Source of the DNA: Ectopseudomonas chengduensis
GTDB taxonomy: Bacteria; Pseudomonadota; Gammaproteobacteria; Pseudomonadales; Pseudomonadaceae
Reading direction: 5' to 3'
Assembly: GCF_900102635.1 (NCBI RefSeq)
Contig: NZ_FMZQ01000012.1
Location: 124,001-188,000, forward strand
Length of the DNA: 64,000 nucleotides
Shown piece after piece: positions 1 to 8,221 of this stretch. Both the position numbers and the translations under genes were made by a program. Positions within the stretch are counted from its first letter, which is position 1. Each line of letters starts with the position of its first letter. The notes under the pieces were generated by a model. It saw nothing but the letters and a program-made list of their open reading frames with translations. It was not told the origin of the DNA and did not search any database.

Positions 1-1236
1 GCCGGTGAAATACTCGCTGAGGAAGCTGCGGGTCTGTTCCAGCGTGTCGTTGGAGACACGCACCAGCAGGTGATGCTCAAAACGGTCACGGTACTCGCGC
101 ATGCGTGGCGGCAGGTGGCTGGGCAGCAGGTTCATCAGGGCCTGGATCACCTTGTCGGTCACGCCACGCAGGCCGAAGCGTTCGAAGAAGCCGTCGACCC
201 GGCTCTTCATGGCGAAGGCAGCCGGCACCTTGGACGTACCGAACTTGTCGATCACCAGAAAGGTGTCCTTACCGTATTTCTCGCCGATGTCGAAGGCGGT
301 GCGGTGGATGTATTCCCCGGCAATCGGCAGGCGCGGCAGTTCGGCCAGCAGGTGGCGGCGCACTTCGGTCAGATCGTGCGGGTCGTTGCTGCCGATATAG
401 AACACCGTGCTCGGCTCTTTCGGGAAGGTGTCCAGGCGCACCGCGAACAGGCACAGTTTGCCGGCCGAACCGGAGGCTTCGAACAGGCGCGACGGGTCGG
501 CATTGAAGCGTGCCGGGGTGTCGGCATCGACGTCGCGCACGTGCTCGCCGTAGCGCGCGTCGGAGGCCTTTGCCGTCTCTTCGTTGCGCACCTGCTGCGG
601 TGTGTAGTCGCCGTTCTGCAGGCGGGTGAGGATTTCCTCCGGATCGTTGCCCAGCTCGATCCCCAGGTGGTTGACCAGTTCCAGCGAACCGTCATCTTTA
701 ACCTGTGCATACAGCGCCAGCTCGGTATAGGCCGGGCCACGGCGCACCAGGGCGCCGCCGGAATTGTTGCAGATGCCGCCGAGTACCGAGGCACCGATGC
801 AGGACGAACCGATCACCGAATGCGGCTCGCGGTTCAGCGGCGCCAGGGCCTGTTCCAGGCGATCCAGGGTGGCGCCGGGCAGGCACACCACCTGCTCGCC
901 ATCGTTGATCAGTTGTACGCCGGTGATGCGCAGGGTGCTGATCAGCACGATCTCGCGGTCGTAATCGGCACCGTCGGGGGTGGAGCCGCCGGTCAGGCCG
1001 GTGTTGGCCGCCTGCATGATGACGATGCGGTCGGCCGCTACTGCCGCCTGCAGGATGCGCCACTGCTCCAGCAAGGAGCCTGGGCGCACCACCGCCAGCA
1101 CGTTGCCTTCACCCGTACGGTGGCCCTTGCGGAAACGCCGTGTGGCTTGTTCGTCGGTCAGCACGTGGCTGGTTCCGACGATCTGGCGCATCTGCGCCAG
1201 CAGGGCGTCACGGGTGATGGAGGCGGCAGCAGTCAT
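1..1236 (-). CDS. dld: Quinone-dependent D-lactate dehydrogenase (partial, C-terminus beyond window)
   Basis: FAD flavoprotein that oxidises D-lactate to pyruvate and passes electrons to the quinone pool at the inner membrane. Reading from the ATG at 1236 gives MTAAASITRDALLAQ; an FAD_binding_4 (PCMH-type) segment follows, with the AANTGLTGGSTPDG flavin-binding loop near residue 80 and a GSSCIGASVLGGICNNSGG stretch near residue 135. The downstream part (HLLAELPRLPIAGEYIHRTA) matches the D-LDH membrane-binding family. 412 codons are inside the window; family members are about 560-570 aa, so roughly 150 residues are missing at the left edge. It is the last gene of lldP-lldD-dld, only 4 nt after lldD. 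The lactate context makes another FAD oxidase unlikely. Confidence 0.93.
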   Translation of the reverse strand, partial: MTAAASITRDALLAQMRQIVGTSHVLTDEQATRRFRKGHRTGEGNVLAVVRPGSLLEQWRILQAAVAADRIVIMQAANTGLTGGSTPDGADYDREIVLISTLRITGVQLINDGEQVVCLPGATLDRLEQALAPLNREPHSVIGSSCIGASVLGGICNNSGGALVRRGPAYTELALYAQVKDDGSLELVNHLGIELGNDPEEILTRLQNGDYTPQQVRNEETAKASDARYGEHVRDVDADTPARFNADPSRLFEASGSAGKLCLFAVRLDTFPKEPSTVFYIGSNDPHDLTEVRRHLLAELPRLPIAGEYIHRTAFDIGEKYGKDTFLVIDKFGTSKVPAAFAMKSRVDGFFERFGLRGVTDKVIQALMNLLPSHLPPRMREYRDRFEHHLLVRVSNDTLEQTRSFLSEYFTG

Positions 1237-1240
1237 TGGC

Positions 1241-2380
1241 TCAACGCTCCATTACCAGCAGATCCGGAGTGATTTCGGCGATGGACTTGGCGCCGGTCAG
1301 CACCATGGCCACACGCATTTCCTTCTCGATCAGATCCAGCAGGTTGCTCACGCCAGCGCCACCGGCTGCGGCCAGGGCGTAGAGGAAGGCGCGGCCGAGC
1401 AGCACGGTGTCGGCGCCGAGAGCAATCATGCGCACTACGTCGAGGCCGGTGCGGATGCCGGAGTCGGCGAGGATCTTCAGCTCGCCCTTGACCGCATCGG
1501 CGATGGCCGGCAGGGCGCGGGCGCTGGACAGTACGCCGTCGAGCTGGCGACCACCGTGGTTGGAGACGATGATGCCGTCGGCGCCGAAGGTCACCGCATC
1601 ACGAGCGTCTTCGGGGTCGAGGATGCCCTTGATCACCATCGGGCCGTCCCAGAAATCACGGATCCATTCCAGATCCTTCCAGGAGATCGACGGGTCGAAG
1701 TTGGCGCCCAGCCAGCCGATATAGTCCGCCAGGCCGGTCGGGTTGCCGCGGTAGGCAGAGATGTTGCCCAGGTCATGCGGTTTGCCCTTCAGGCCGACAT
1801 CCCAGGCCCACTGCGGGTGAGTCATGGCCTGCAGCATGCGGCGCAGCGCCGCGTTCGGGCCACTCATGCCGGAGTGGGCATCGCGGTAGCGGGCGCCGGG
1901 CACGGGCATGTCGACGGTGAACACCAGGGTCGAGCAGCCGGCGGCCTTGGCACGCTCTAGTGCGTTCTTCATGAAGCCGCGGTCTTTCAGCACGTAGAGC
2001 TGGAACCACATCGGCCGGTCGATGGCCGGGGCCACTTCCTCGATCGGGCACACCGACACGGTGGACAGGGTGAAGGGAATGCCCTTGGCCGCTGCCGCCT
2101 TGGCTGCCTGCACCTCGCCACGGCGAGCGAACATGCCGGTCAGGCCGACTGGCGCCAGGCCTACCGGCATCGACATCTTTTCGCCGAACAGCTCGGTGGA
2201 CAGGTCCAGTTCGGACATGTTCTTCAGCACGCGCTGGCGCAGTTCGATGTCCGACAGGTCGGCGACGTTGCGGCGCAGCGTGTGCTCGGCGTAGGCGCCG
2301 CCATCGGCGTAATGGAACAGGAAGGGCGGCAGCCTGCGTTGAGCGGCGGCGCGATAGTCGGTCGAGGCAGAAATGATCAT
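1241..2380 (-). CDS. lldD: FMN-dependent L-lactate dehydrogenase LldD
   Basis: 379-aa TIM-barrel alpha-hydroxy-acid dehydrogenase that oxidises L-lactate to pyruvate and feeds the respiratory chain. The N-terminus MIISASTDYRAAAQRRLPPF and the family signature SNHGGRQLDG near residue 275, which contains the catalytic His and the substrate-binding Arg, are intact. The FMN phosphate-binding segments ADSGIRTGLDVVRMIALGAD and LLGRAFLYALAAAG are present. Length equals the usual LldD length. It is the middle gene of the lactate operon. An 82-nt gap to lldP carries a small perfect hairpin (2428-2446) and then the start region. Confidence 0.97.
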   Translation of the reverse strand: MIISASTDYRAAAQRRLPPFLFHYADGGAYAEHTLRRNVADLSDIELRQRVLKNMSELDLSTELFGEKMSMPVGLAPVGLTGMFARRGEVQAAKAAAAKGIPFTLSTVSVCPIEEVAPAIDRPMWFQLYVLKDRGFMKNALERAKAAGCSTLVFTVDMPVPGARYRDAHSGMSGPNAALRRMLQAMTHPQWAWDVGLKGKPHDLGNISAYRGNPTGLADYIGWLGANFDPSISWKDLEWIRDFWDGPMVIKGILDPEDARDAVTFGADGIIVSNHGGRQLDGVLSSARALPAIADAVKGELKILADSGIRTGLDVVRMIALGADTVLLGRAFLYALAAAGGAGVSNLLDLIEKEMRVAMVLTGAKSIAEITPDLLVMER

Positions 2381-2427
2381 GGGCTCATCCTGTTGCTGAA
2401 AAGGGGAAGCGTAGCCTTACGGCAAAT

Positions 2428-2446
2428 GCCCCGACGATGTCGGGGC
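2428..2446 (-). other. Perfect hairpin in the lldP-lldD intercistronic gap
   Basis: GCCCCGAC and GTCGGGGC form an 8-bp GC-rich stem with a 3-nt loop. No U-run follows on either strand, so it is more likely an mRNA processing or stabilising hairpin, or a partial attenuator that sets the permease:dehydrogenase ratio, than a full terminator. Confidence 0.5.
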
Positions 2447-2462
2447 GGGCACTACCAGTCGA

Positions 2463-4157
2463 TCAGTGGGGCATCAGCGGATCGCTGACACCCAGCACAT
2501 AGATCGCGACCATCGCGATGATGCCGGTGAACAGCAGGTAGTACAGCGTCGGCCAGATGGTCTTGCGCAGAGTACTGCCTTCGCGGCCGAGCAGGCCAAC
2601 GGTAGCCGAAGCTGCGACGACGTTATGGATCGCCACCATGTTGCCGGCGGCGGCGCCAACGGCCTGGACCGCGACGATCAGCGCGCTGGAGATACCCAGG
2701 CTGCTGGCCACGCCGAACTGGAACTGGCTGAACATCATGTTGCTGACGGTGTTGGAGCCGGCGATGAAGGCACCCAGGGCACCGATGCTCGGGGCCAGCA
2801 GCGGATAGATACCGCCAACGCTGTCGGCCACCCAGCGCGCCATGAGGATCGGCATGCTGGCCAGCTCGGCGCCGTTGACGCCGGAGTTGATCAGAATGCG
2901 CACCATCGGCACGGTGAACAGCAACACGAAGCCGGCGCTGAGCAATACGCTGGAGGATTCCTTCACCGCCTTGCCCAGGTCACGTGCCTTCATGCCATGC
3001 AGGAAGAAGGTGGCCAGGACCACGGCGACCAGAATGCCACCCGGCAGGTACAGGGGTTGGAAGTTGGCGCTGACGCCGGCTTCGCCGAGCAGGTCGGGGA
3101 AGTTCACCACCACCGCCTTCAGCGCGTTGCTCACTTCCGGGAACACGCGGCTGATCACCAGCAGGGCACCGACCAGCACATAGGGCAGCCAGGCGCGCAG
3201 TGCGCTCATCGGTTTGGCAGTCAGTTCGTCCAGTTTCATCTCGACGCTGCCCAGCCACTCGCTCGGCCATTTGTCGGCCGGGGCGAAATCCCAAGTCTTC
3301 TTCGGTACCAGGAAACCGAAGCGCGCGGCGCTGGTGACGATGGCCAGGCCGATCAGGCCGCCCAGCAGCGAGGGAAACTCCGGACCGAGGAACACCCCGG
3401 TGGCCGCGTACGGCAGGACGAATGCAAGGCCGGCGAAAATGGCGAACGGCAGCACTTCCAGGCCGGCTTTCCAGCTTTTCTCCTGACCGAAGAAACGGGT
3501 CAGCATCATCGCCATCACCAGTGGCATGACCACACCGACGATGGCATGGATGATCGCCACCTGGCCGGTGATCAATTGCAGGAACTGCGCCCAGGACGAA
3601 CCTTGCTCGACCAGCTGTGCGCCGATGGTGGCGGTGTCCAGGCCGGTGTTGAGACCGACGATGATCGGTGTGCCGACGGCGCCGAAGGATACCGGTGTGC
3701 TTTGTACCAGCATGCCCATCAACACCGCGGCCATGGCCGGAAAACCGATGGCGACAAGCAGCGGAGCCGCGATGGCCGCTGGCGTACCGAAGCCTGAGGC
3801 ACCCTCGATGAAGCAGCCGAACAACCAGGCGATGATGATCGCCTGGATGCGGCGGTCAGGGCTGATGGTGGTGAAGCCGGCACGAATGGCGGTAATGCCA
3901 CCGGAGTGCTTGAGGGTGTTCAGCAGCAGAATGGCGCCGAAAATGATCCACAGCAGGCCGAGGGTGATCAGCAAGCCTTGCAGGGTGGAGGCCAGTACGC
4001 GGTTGAAGGTCATGTCCCAGGCGAACAGGCCTACAGCAGCAGTCACCAGGTAAACCAGAGGCATGGCGTGTTTGGCCGGCCAGCGCAGACCGATCAGCAG
4101 CACGGCAGCGAGCAGAATCGGCGAGAACGCCAGCAGGGCGAGAATTCCGTTGGACAT
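2463..4157 (-). CDS. lldP: L-lactate permease LldP
   Basis: 564-aa inner-membrane lactate/proton symporter of the LctP family. About a dozen or more hydrophobic segments run the whole length, beginning with ILALLAFSPILLAAVLLIGL. The family-conserved EGASGFGTPAAIAAPLL segment near residue 115 and GSNTVSNMMFSQFQ near residue 460 are present. It is the first structural gene of the lldP-lldD-dld operon, divergent from lldR. Its ATG at 4157 has a GGAG Shine-Dalgarno that overlaps the stop of a 25-codon upstream ORF (4164-4241), so translation may be coupled to it. Lactate uptake and oxidation are thus co-transcribed and probably repressed by LldR. Confidence 0.96.
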   Translation of the reverse strand: MSNGILALLAFSPILLAAVLLIGLRWPAKHAMPLVYLVTAAVGLFAWDMTFNRVLASTLQGLLITLGLLWIIFGAILLLNTLKHSGGITAIRAGFTTISPDRRIQAIIIAWLFGCFIEGASGFGTPAAIAAPLLVAIGFPAMAAVLMGMLVQSTPVSFGAVGTPIIVGLNTGLDTATIGAQLVEQGSSWAQFLQLITGQVAIIHAIVGVVMPLVMAMMLTRFFGQEKSWKAGLEVLPFAIFAGLAFVLPYAATGVFLGPEFPSLLGGLIGLAIVTSAARFGFLVPKKTWDFAPADKWPSEWLGSVEMKLDELTAKPMSALRAWLPYVLVGALLVISRVFPEVSNALKAVVVNFPDLLGEAGVSANFQPLYLPGGILVAVVLATFFLHGMKARDLGKAVKESSSVLLSAGFVLLFTVPMVRILINSGVNGAELASMPILMARWVADSVGGIYPLLAPSIGALGAFIAGSNTVSNMMFSQFQFGVASSLGISSALIVAVQAVGAAAGNMVAIHNVVAASATVGLLGREGSTLRKTIWPTLYYLLFTGIIAMVAIYVLGVSDPLMPH

Positions 4158-4163
4158 TGGGTC

Positions 4164-4241
4164 TTACTCCACACGAGCGCACAACTGGCGCGGCAGGGAT
4201 GAGGCGTGATCGAACAGGCTTGCAGCGCGTAGGGCTGTCAT
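4164..4241 (-). CDS. Putative 25-aa leader peptide upstream of lldP
   Basis: A short ORF, MTALRAASLFDHASSL onward to ...CARVE, starts at the ATG at 4241 and stops at 4164, 6 nt before the lldP ATG. A GAGGT Shine-Dalgarno sits 6 nt before its start. Its stop codon directly follows the GGAG ribosome site of lldP, the usual geometry for translational coupling. An A-rich AAN-repeat motif lies immediately upstream of its ribosome site. I do not recognise the peptide in any family. It could be a regulatory leader ORF or a chance ORF; conservation across Pseudomonas would decide. Confidence 0.4.
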   Translation of the reverse strand: MTALRAASLFDHASSLPRQLCARVE

Positions 4242-4256
4242 GGCGTGACCTCGATG

Positions 4257-4272
4257 GTTTGTTGTTCTTGTT
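4257..4272 (-). promoter_or_regulatory. A-rich Hfq/Crc-type (CA) motif in the lldP leader
   Basis: On the minus strand this reads AACAAGAACAACAAAC, five consecutive AAN triplets. That is the AAnAAnAA motif bound by Hfq with Crc in Pseudomonas catabolite repression. It lies a few nt upstream of the leader-ORF ribosome site, the normal place for a Crc target. Lactate genes as Crc targets would be physiologically sensible; binding is inferred. Confidence 0.5.
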
Positions 4273-4275
4273 GGT

Positions 4276-4296
4276 TAAATTGGTAATACCAATTTA
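4276..4296. promoter_or_regulatory. 21-bp perfect palindrome, probable LldR operator
   Basis: TAAATTGGTA, a central A, then TACCAATTTA form a perfect inverted repeat between the divergent lldP and lldR genes. The TTGGTA-n-TACCAA core resembles operators of FadR-subfamily GntR regulators, including those of LldR/LctR type. It lies downstream of the predicted lldP promoter, where a bound repressor would block transcription. Confidence 0.75.
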
Positions 4297-4311
4297 CAAG
4301 ATAGCGGGCTC

Positions 4312-4340
4312 AGGTTAAAAGTTGCTCAATAGGCTGTCAA
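4312..4340 (-). promoter_or_regulatory. Predicted sigma-70 promoter of the lldP operon
   Basis: On the minus strand a perfect TTGACA -35 (4335-4340) is followed after 17 bp by TAACCT (4312-4317), a weak -10. The start site would fall just before the palindromic operator. The -10 is poor, consistent with a regulated promoter. Confidence 0.45.
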
Positions 4341-4452
4341 ATCGAGAGGCTAAGACTTTGGTCGTAGAGTGCTTGCTTGTTCAGCGAGGAGGGGCGCTAT
4401 AGGCTTGCCCTGTGAGGCCATCGGCTTGGTCAAACCAATGGAGATGTGGGTA

Positions 4453-5220
4453 ATGGAAGTAGGTCAGGTGCGGCAGCGTCGTCTCTCTGATGACATCGTC
4501 GCGCAACTGGAAACCATGATTCTCGAGGGCACCTTGCGTGTCGGTGAGAGGCTGCCTGCAGAACGTGCGCTGGCCGAGCAGTTCGGTGTGTCTCGTCCGT
4601 CCCTGCGTGAGGCGATCCAGAAACTGGTGGCCAAGGGGCTGCTGGTCAGTCGCCAGGGCGGCGGTAACTATGTTGCCGAATCACTCGGCTCGACCTTCAG
4701 CGACCCGCTGTTGCAACTGCTGGAGCACAAGGAAGACGCCCAGCGCGATCTGCTGGAATTTCGTCACACGCTGGAAGGCTCCTGCGCCTACTACGCGGCC
4801 AGGCGAGCCACCGATATCGATCGCCAGCGCCTCACCGAAGCGTTCGAAGCCTTGCAGGATTGCTACGCGCGAGTCGGCAAGGTGACTCGCGCCGAGGAGG
4901 GTGCGGCCGATGCGCGTTTTCACCTGGCGATTGCCGAGGCCAGCCACAACGCTGTTCTGCTGCACACCATTCGTGGCTTGTTCGATCTGCTCAAGCGCAA
5001 CGTGGTGACCAACATCGGTGGCATGTATGCCCAGCGCGAAGAGACCCGCGACATGCTGATCGGGCAGCACCGCGCGCTGTACCAGGCGATCATCGAAGGT
5101 CGCGCGGAGGACGCCCGCGAGCTCTCCAATCAGCATATCGATTATGTGCAGGAGGTGCTGTCGGAAGTGCAGTTGGAAGCCCAGCGCGTGGCGCGTGCGC
5201 AGCGCCGACTGGGGTTGTAG
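4453..5220 (+). CDS. lldR: Lactate-responsive GntR/FadR-family regulator LldR
   Basis: 255-aa transcription factor. The N-terminal winged helix-turn-helix (about residues 8-70) contains ERLPAERALAEQFGVSRPSLREA, a typical GntR recognition helix. The FCD ligand domain follows, with FRHTLEGSCAYYAARRA and metal/ligand-type His residues in ADARFHLAIAEASHN. The start chosen is the ATG at 4453 (MEVGQVRQRRLSDDI), preceded by GGAG at 4440-4443. An ATG-less upstream extension to 4369 is open but lacks a ribosome site. Divergence from lldP-lldD-dld and the shared palindrome at 4276-4296 support a role as lactate-relieved repressor of that operon. Confidence 0.92.
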   Translation: MEVGQVRQRRLSDDIVAQLETMILEGTLRVGERLPAERALAEQFGVSRPSLREAIQKLVAKGLLVSRQGGGNYVAESLGSTFSDPLLQLLEHKEDAQRDLLEFRHTLEGSCAYYAARRATDIDRQRLTEAFEALQDCYARVGKVTRAEEGAADARFHLAIAEASHNAVLLHTIRGLFDLLKRNVVTNIGGMYAQREETRDMLIGQHRALYQAIIEGRAEDARELSNQHIDYVQEVLSEVQLEAQRVARAQRRLGL

Positions 5221-5323
5221 GCGCTACAGGCTGTACTGGAGCAGGGCGTGACTGGCGGCGATCCGTTGGCGAAGCAATACGCTGTTGAGTCCCAACGGAA
5301 TGTTGTGGTGCCAGGTCTGGCAT

Positions 5324-5356
5324 GGCGGACTGTTCGCTTGGGCTCCTGAGTCCGCC
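5324..5356. repeat. Small inverted repeat between lldR and smpB
   Basis: GGCGGACT (5324-5331) pairs with AGTCCGCC (5349-5356) around a 17-nt loop in the convergent lldR/smpB gap. No U-run follows. It resembles dispersed extragenic palindromes of Pseudomonas. It may weakly terminate one or both genes; no better terminator is seen in 5221-5390. Confidence 0.4.
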
Positions 5357-5390
5357 CTACGCCAACTTTGCCTGCAGCCTGTCGCCGCTT

Positions 5391-5873
5391 TTAGTCGTCC
5401 TTGCCCTTGCTGCGCATCGCACGTTGAACCTCACGGTCGGCGTCACGCTCTTTCTCGGTGTGGCGCTTGTCGAAGTCCTTCTTGCCCTTGGCCAGGGCAA
5501 TTTCGCATTTGACCAGATGCTGCTTCCAGTACAGCGACAGCGCCACGGCGGTGTAGCCCTTCTGCTGCACGGAGCCGAACAGCTTTTCCAGCTCGCGCTT
5601 GTTCAGCAGCAGCTTGCGCGTGCGGGTCGGGTCGGCGATGACATGGGTGCTGGCGGTTTTCAGTGGCGTGATGTGGCAGCCCATCAGCCAGGCCTCATCG
5701 TCCTTGAGCAGCACGTAGCTGTCGACCAGCTGTGCCTTGCCGGCACGCAGACTCTTCACTTCCCAGCCGGACAGCACCAGGCCGGCCTCGAACTTGTGTT
5801 CGATGAAATAGTCATGCAGCGCCTTCTTGTTCAGCGCGATGGTGCCTTGGGGATGTTTCTTTTGCTTAGCCAT
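5391..5873 (-). CDS. smpB: SsrA-binding protein SmpB
   Basis: 160-aa partner of tmRNA in trans-translation. It binds the tRNA-like domain of tmRNA and rescues stalled ribosomes. The core beta-barrel is clear: HKFEAGLVLSGWEVKSLR, then a SYVLLKDDEAWLMGCHITP segment and KRELEKLFGSVQQKGYT. The basic C-terminal tail KGKKDFDKRHTEKERD becomes helical in the mRNA channel in known SmpB. The start taken is ATG 5873 (MAKQKKHPQGT), the family start; the 13-residue extension to 5912 is not conserved-looking. Length matches the family. Confidence 0.97.
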   Translation of the reverse strand: MAKQKKHPQGTIALNKKALHDYFIEHKFEAGLVLSGWEVKSLRAGKAQLVDSYVLLKDDEAWLMGCHITPLKTASTHVIADPTRTRKLLLNKRELEKLFGSVQQKGYTAVALSLYWKQHLVKCEIALAKGKKDFDKRHTEKERDADREVQRAMRSKGKDD

Positions 5874-6000
5874 AGGGCGCGCATTATAGGGAGTCGTCCG
5901 CGCCTGCGCCATGGGGCTTTACCGAGCCAAACTTGAGCCCATGCCGCGAATCTCCGACAATGCGCGATCTTTTTTCCCGCAGTATGGGGTCTTGGCCGCA

Positions 6001-7404
6001 ATGGCGAGCGACAAAGTTTCGATTCATGGTGCCTGGACCAGTCGCTGGGTGTTCATTCTGGCGGCGACCGGCTCGGCTGTCGGTCTCGGCAATATCTGGA
6101 AATTCCCCTACATGACCGGGGTCTACGGCGGCGGTGCGTTCGTCGTCATGTACCTGTTCTGCATCGCCCTGGTGGGTGTGCCGATCATGCTGGCGGAAAC
6201 CCTGATCGGCCGCCGCGGCCGGCAGAGTCCGGTCAATGCAATGAAGAGCCTGGCGATCGAAGCCGGAGCCTCGAAGCACTGGTCGCTGGCTGCGCTGATG
6301 GGGATGGTCGCCGCGCTACTGATCCTGTCCTTCTACAGCGTGGTGGCCGGTTGGTCGCTGGATTACATCATCGGCATGGGCCGTGGTGACTTCACCGGCA
6401 TCAGCGCCGATGGGGCAGGTGCGGCGTTCGGCGGTCTGACCTCCGATCCGTGGCGACTGACCCTGTGGCACAGCCTGTTCATGCTGATCACTGCGTTCGT
6501 CATCGCCAAGGGGGTGGTAGCAGGGTTGGAGCGCAGCCTGCGCATCATGATGCCGCTGCTGTTCGTGTTGTTGCTGGTGCTGCTGGGCTATAGCTTCACC
6601 ACCGGGCATTTCCGCGAAGGTTTCGACTTCCTCTTCCATTTCGATCCGAGCAAGGTGCAGGACGGCATTCTGGCGGCCATGGGCCATGCCTTCTTTACCC
6701 TGAGCGTGGGCGTGGGCTCGATCATGGTCTACGGCGCCTACATGCCGAAGAAGGCCTCGATCGGCGTCACGGTGCTGACCGTCGGTCTGCTCGATACCCT
6801 GGTGGCGCTGACGGCGGGTCTGGCATTGTTCCCCATCGTCTTTGCCGCCGGCCTGGAGCCGGGCGGTGGCCCGGGGCTGATGTTCGTCACCCTGCCGATT
6901 GCCTTCGGCAATATCGCTTTCGGTCAGGTGATGGGGCTGATCTTCTTCGTGCTGGTGGCTGTTGCCGCATGGAGTTCGTCGATCTCCATGTTGGAGCCGG
7001 CCGTGGCTTACTTCGTCGAAAAAACCGGGCGCAGTCGTGCGCAGGTAACCGCCGCGCTGGCGCTGTTGTGCTGGCTGGTGGGGATGGGCACGGTGCTGTC
7101 GTTCAACCTGTGGGCCGAGACCAAGTTCTTCGTCTTCGCCGAGGACGGTTTCCATCTGTTGCAGTGGGGTGCCGAGGGCGGCAAGACGTTCTTCGACAGC
7201 ATCGACTACCTCACCAGCCGTATCCTGCTGCCGCTGGGCGGTCTGTCTTTCGCCATGTTTGCTGGTTGGGTGCTGAGCCGTGATGCTGTGCGTGAAGAGT
7301 TGTCCATCAGAAGCCCGCTGCTGTTCAATCTGGCCCTCTGGCTGATTCGCGTAGTGGCGCCAATCGGCGTGCTGATCGTGTTCATTGCGGAGCTGAGCAA
7401 GTAA
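6001..7404 (+). CDS. Sodium-dependent transporter, NSS/SNF family
   Basis: 467-aa inner-membrane symporter of the neurotransmitter:sodium symporter family (LeuT fold), probably for an amino acid. TM1 shows the family signature WVFILAATGSAVGLGNIWKF with the unwound Na+-site Gly residues. About 11-12 membrane spans follow, including a SVGVGSIMVYGAYMP segment near residue 240. The start at 6001 (MASDKVSIHG) is chosen because the family begins just before TM1; an extension to 5911 is open but unlike the family. The ribosome site at 6001 is weak. It precedes ratA directly (stop TAA at 7402-7404, next ATG at 7405), so the two are probably co-transcribed. The substrate cannot be read from sequence. 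Confidence 0.9.
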   Translation: MASDKVSIHGAWTSRWVFILAATGSAVGLGNIWKFPYMTGVYGGGAFVVMYLFCIALVGVPIMLAETLIGRRGRQSPVNAMKSLAIEAGASKHWSLAALMGMVAALLILSFYSVVAGWSLDYIIGMGRGDFTGISADGAGAAFGGLTSDPWRLTLWHSLFMLITAFVIAKGVVAGLERSLRIMMPLLFVLLLVLLGYSFTTGHFREGFDFLFHFDPSKVQDGILAAMGHAFFTLSVGVGSIMVYGAYMPKKASIGVTVLTVGLLDTLVALTAGLALFPIVFAAGLEPGGGPGLMFVTLPIAFGNIAFGQVMGLIFFVLVAVAAWSSSISMLEPAVAYFVEKTGRSRAQVTAALALLCWLVGMGTVLSFNLWAETKFFVFAEDGFHLLQWGAEGGKTFFDSIDYLTSRILLPLGGLSFAMFAGWVLSRDAVREELSIRSPLLFNLALWLIRVVAPIGVLIVFIAELSK

Positions 7405-7839
7405 ATGGCTACTCGAATCCAGCGTTCGGCATTGTTGCCGTACCCGGCGCAGGCACTGTTTGATCTCGTCAACGATGTGGCCGGTTACCCACAGTTTCTG
7501 CCTTGGTGCCGCGCCAGTGAGGTGTTGGAGGTCAGCGAAACACACATGCTGGCCAGCCTCGAGGTGGCCAAGGGCAGCATCGGCCAGCGCTTCGTCACGC
7601 GTAACGTGCTGCTGCCTGGGCAGCGTATCGAGATGAACCTGCAGGAAGGGCCTTTTACCAGTCTCCATGGCGTCTGGGAGTTCAAGGCGCTGGGTGACAA
7701 GGCTTGCAAGATCAGCCTGGACCTGACCTTCGACTATGCTGGGCCACTGGTGCGTGCCACGCTGGGTCCGCTGTTCAATCAGGCGGCCAATACCATGGTC
7801 GACGCCTTCTGCCAGCGAGCCAAGCAGCTGTATGGATAA
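7405..7839 (+). CDS. ratA: RatA / COQ10-like START-domain protein
   Basis: 144-aa polyketide-cyclase/START-fold protein of the RatA/PasT family. Family members bind ubiquinone-type ligands (COQ10 homologues) or have been reported to block 50S-30S joining in E. coli. Diagnostic segments are LLPYPAQALFDLVNDVAGYPQFLPWC near the N-terminus and GPLFNQAANTMVDAFCQRA at the C-terminus. It starts directly at the stop of the symporter and overlaps rnfH by 8 nt, the conserved ratA-rnfH pair. Whether the ubiquinone role or the toxin role applies here cannot be told. Confidence 0.9.
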   Translation: MATRIQRSALLPYPAQALFDLVNDVAGYPQFLPWCRASEVLEVSETHMLASLEVAKGSIGQRFVTRNVLLPGQRIEMNLQEGPFTSLHGVWEFKALGDKACKISLDLTFDYAGPLVRATLGPLFNQAANTMVDAFCQRAKQLYG

Positions 7840-8152
7840 ACCCAGTATTGCCATCGAAGTGGTCTATGCCCTTGCCGAACGGCAGAAGCTCCTGCGTCTG
7901 TCCGTACCGGCCGGCACTACGGTGCGCGAGGCCGCGCTGCGTTCTGGTATGCAGCAGTTCTTTCCGGAGCTGGATCTGAGCCAGGCGCCGCTGGGCATTT
8001 TTGGCAAGGCGGTAGGCAAGCCGGAAGAGCGAGTGCTGGAGGAGGGTGAGCGTGTCGAGATCTATCGACCGCTGATCGCCGATCCGAAGGAAGTGCGCAA
8101 GCAGCGTGCGGCCAAAGCCAAGGCCAGGGAAGAAGGCGAGGAGTCGAGCTGA
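7832..8152 (+). CDS. rnfH: RnfH family ubiquitin-like protein
   Basis: 106-aa small protein of the UPF0125/RnfH family with a beta-grasp fold and unclear function. The family is named for association with rnf electron-transport genes. The signature IAIEVVYALAERQKLLRLSVPAG at the N-terminus and EERVLEEGERVEIYRPLIADPKE are clear, followed by a basic tail (RKQRAAKAKAREE). The start ATG at 7832 overlaps the ratA stop (ATGgaTAA), indicating translational coupling. A strong hairpin terminator follows at 8181-8210. Confidence 0.92.
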   Translation: MDKPSIAIEVVYALAERQKLLRLSVPAGTTVREAALRSGMQQFFPELDLSQAPLGIFGKAVGKPEERVLEEGERVEIYRPLIADPKEVRKQRAAKAKAREEGEESS

Positions 8153-8180
8153 CCCGTCAGCTCGTAAGACGGCAGATATG

Positions 8181-8210
8181 AAAAAGCCCGGATTCGCTCC
8201 GGGCTTTTTT
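8181..8210. terminator. Bidirectional rho-independent terminator (rnfH / bamE)
   Basis: AAAAAGCCCGGA and TCCGGGCTTTTTT form a long stem with a 5-nt loop and T-tracts on both strands. It serves the convergent ratA-rnfH and bamE genes. Confidence 0.92.
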
Positions 8211-8221
8211 GTGTGCATGTG

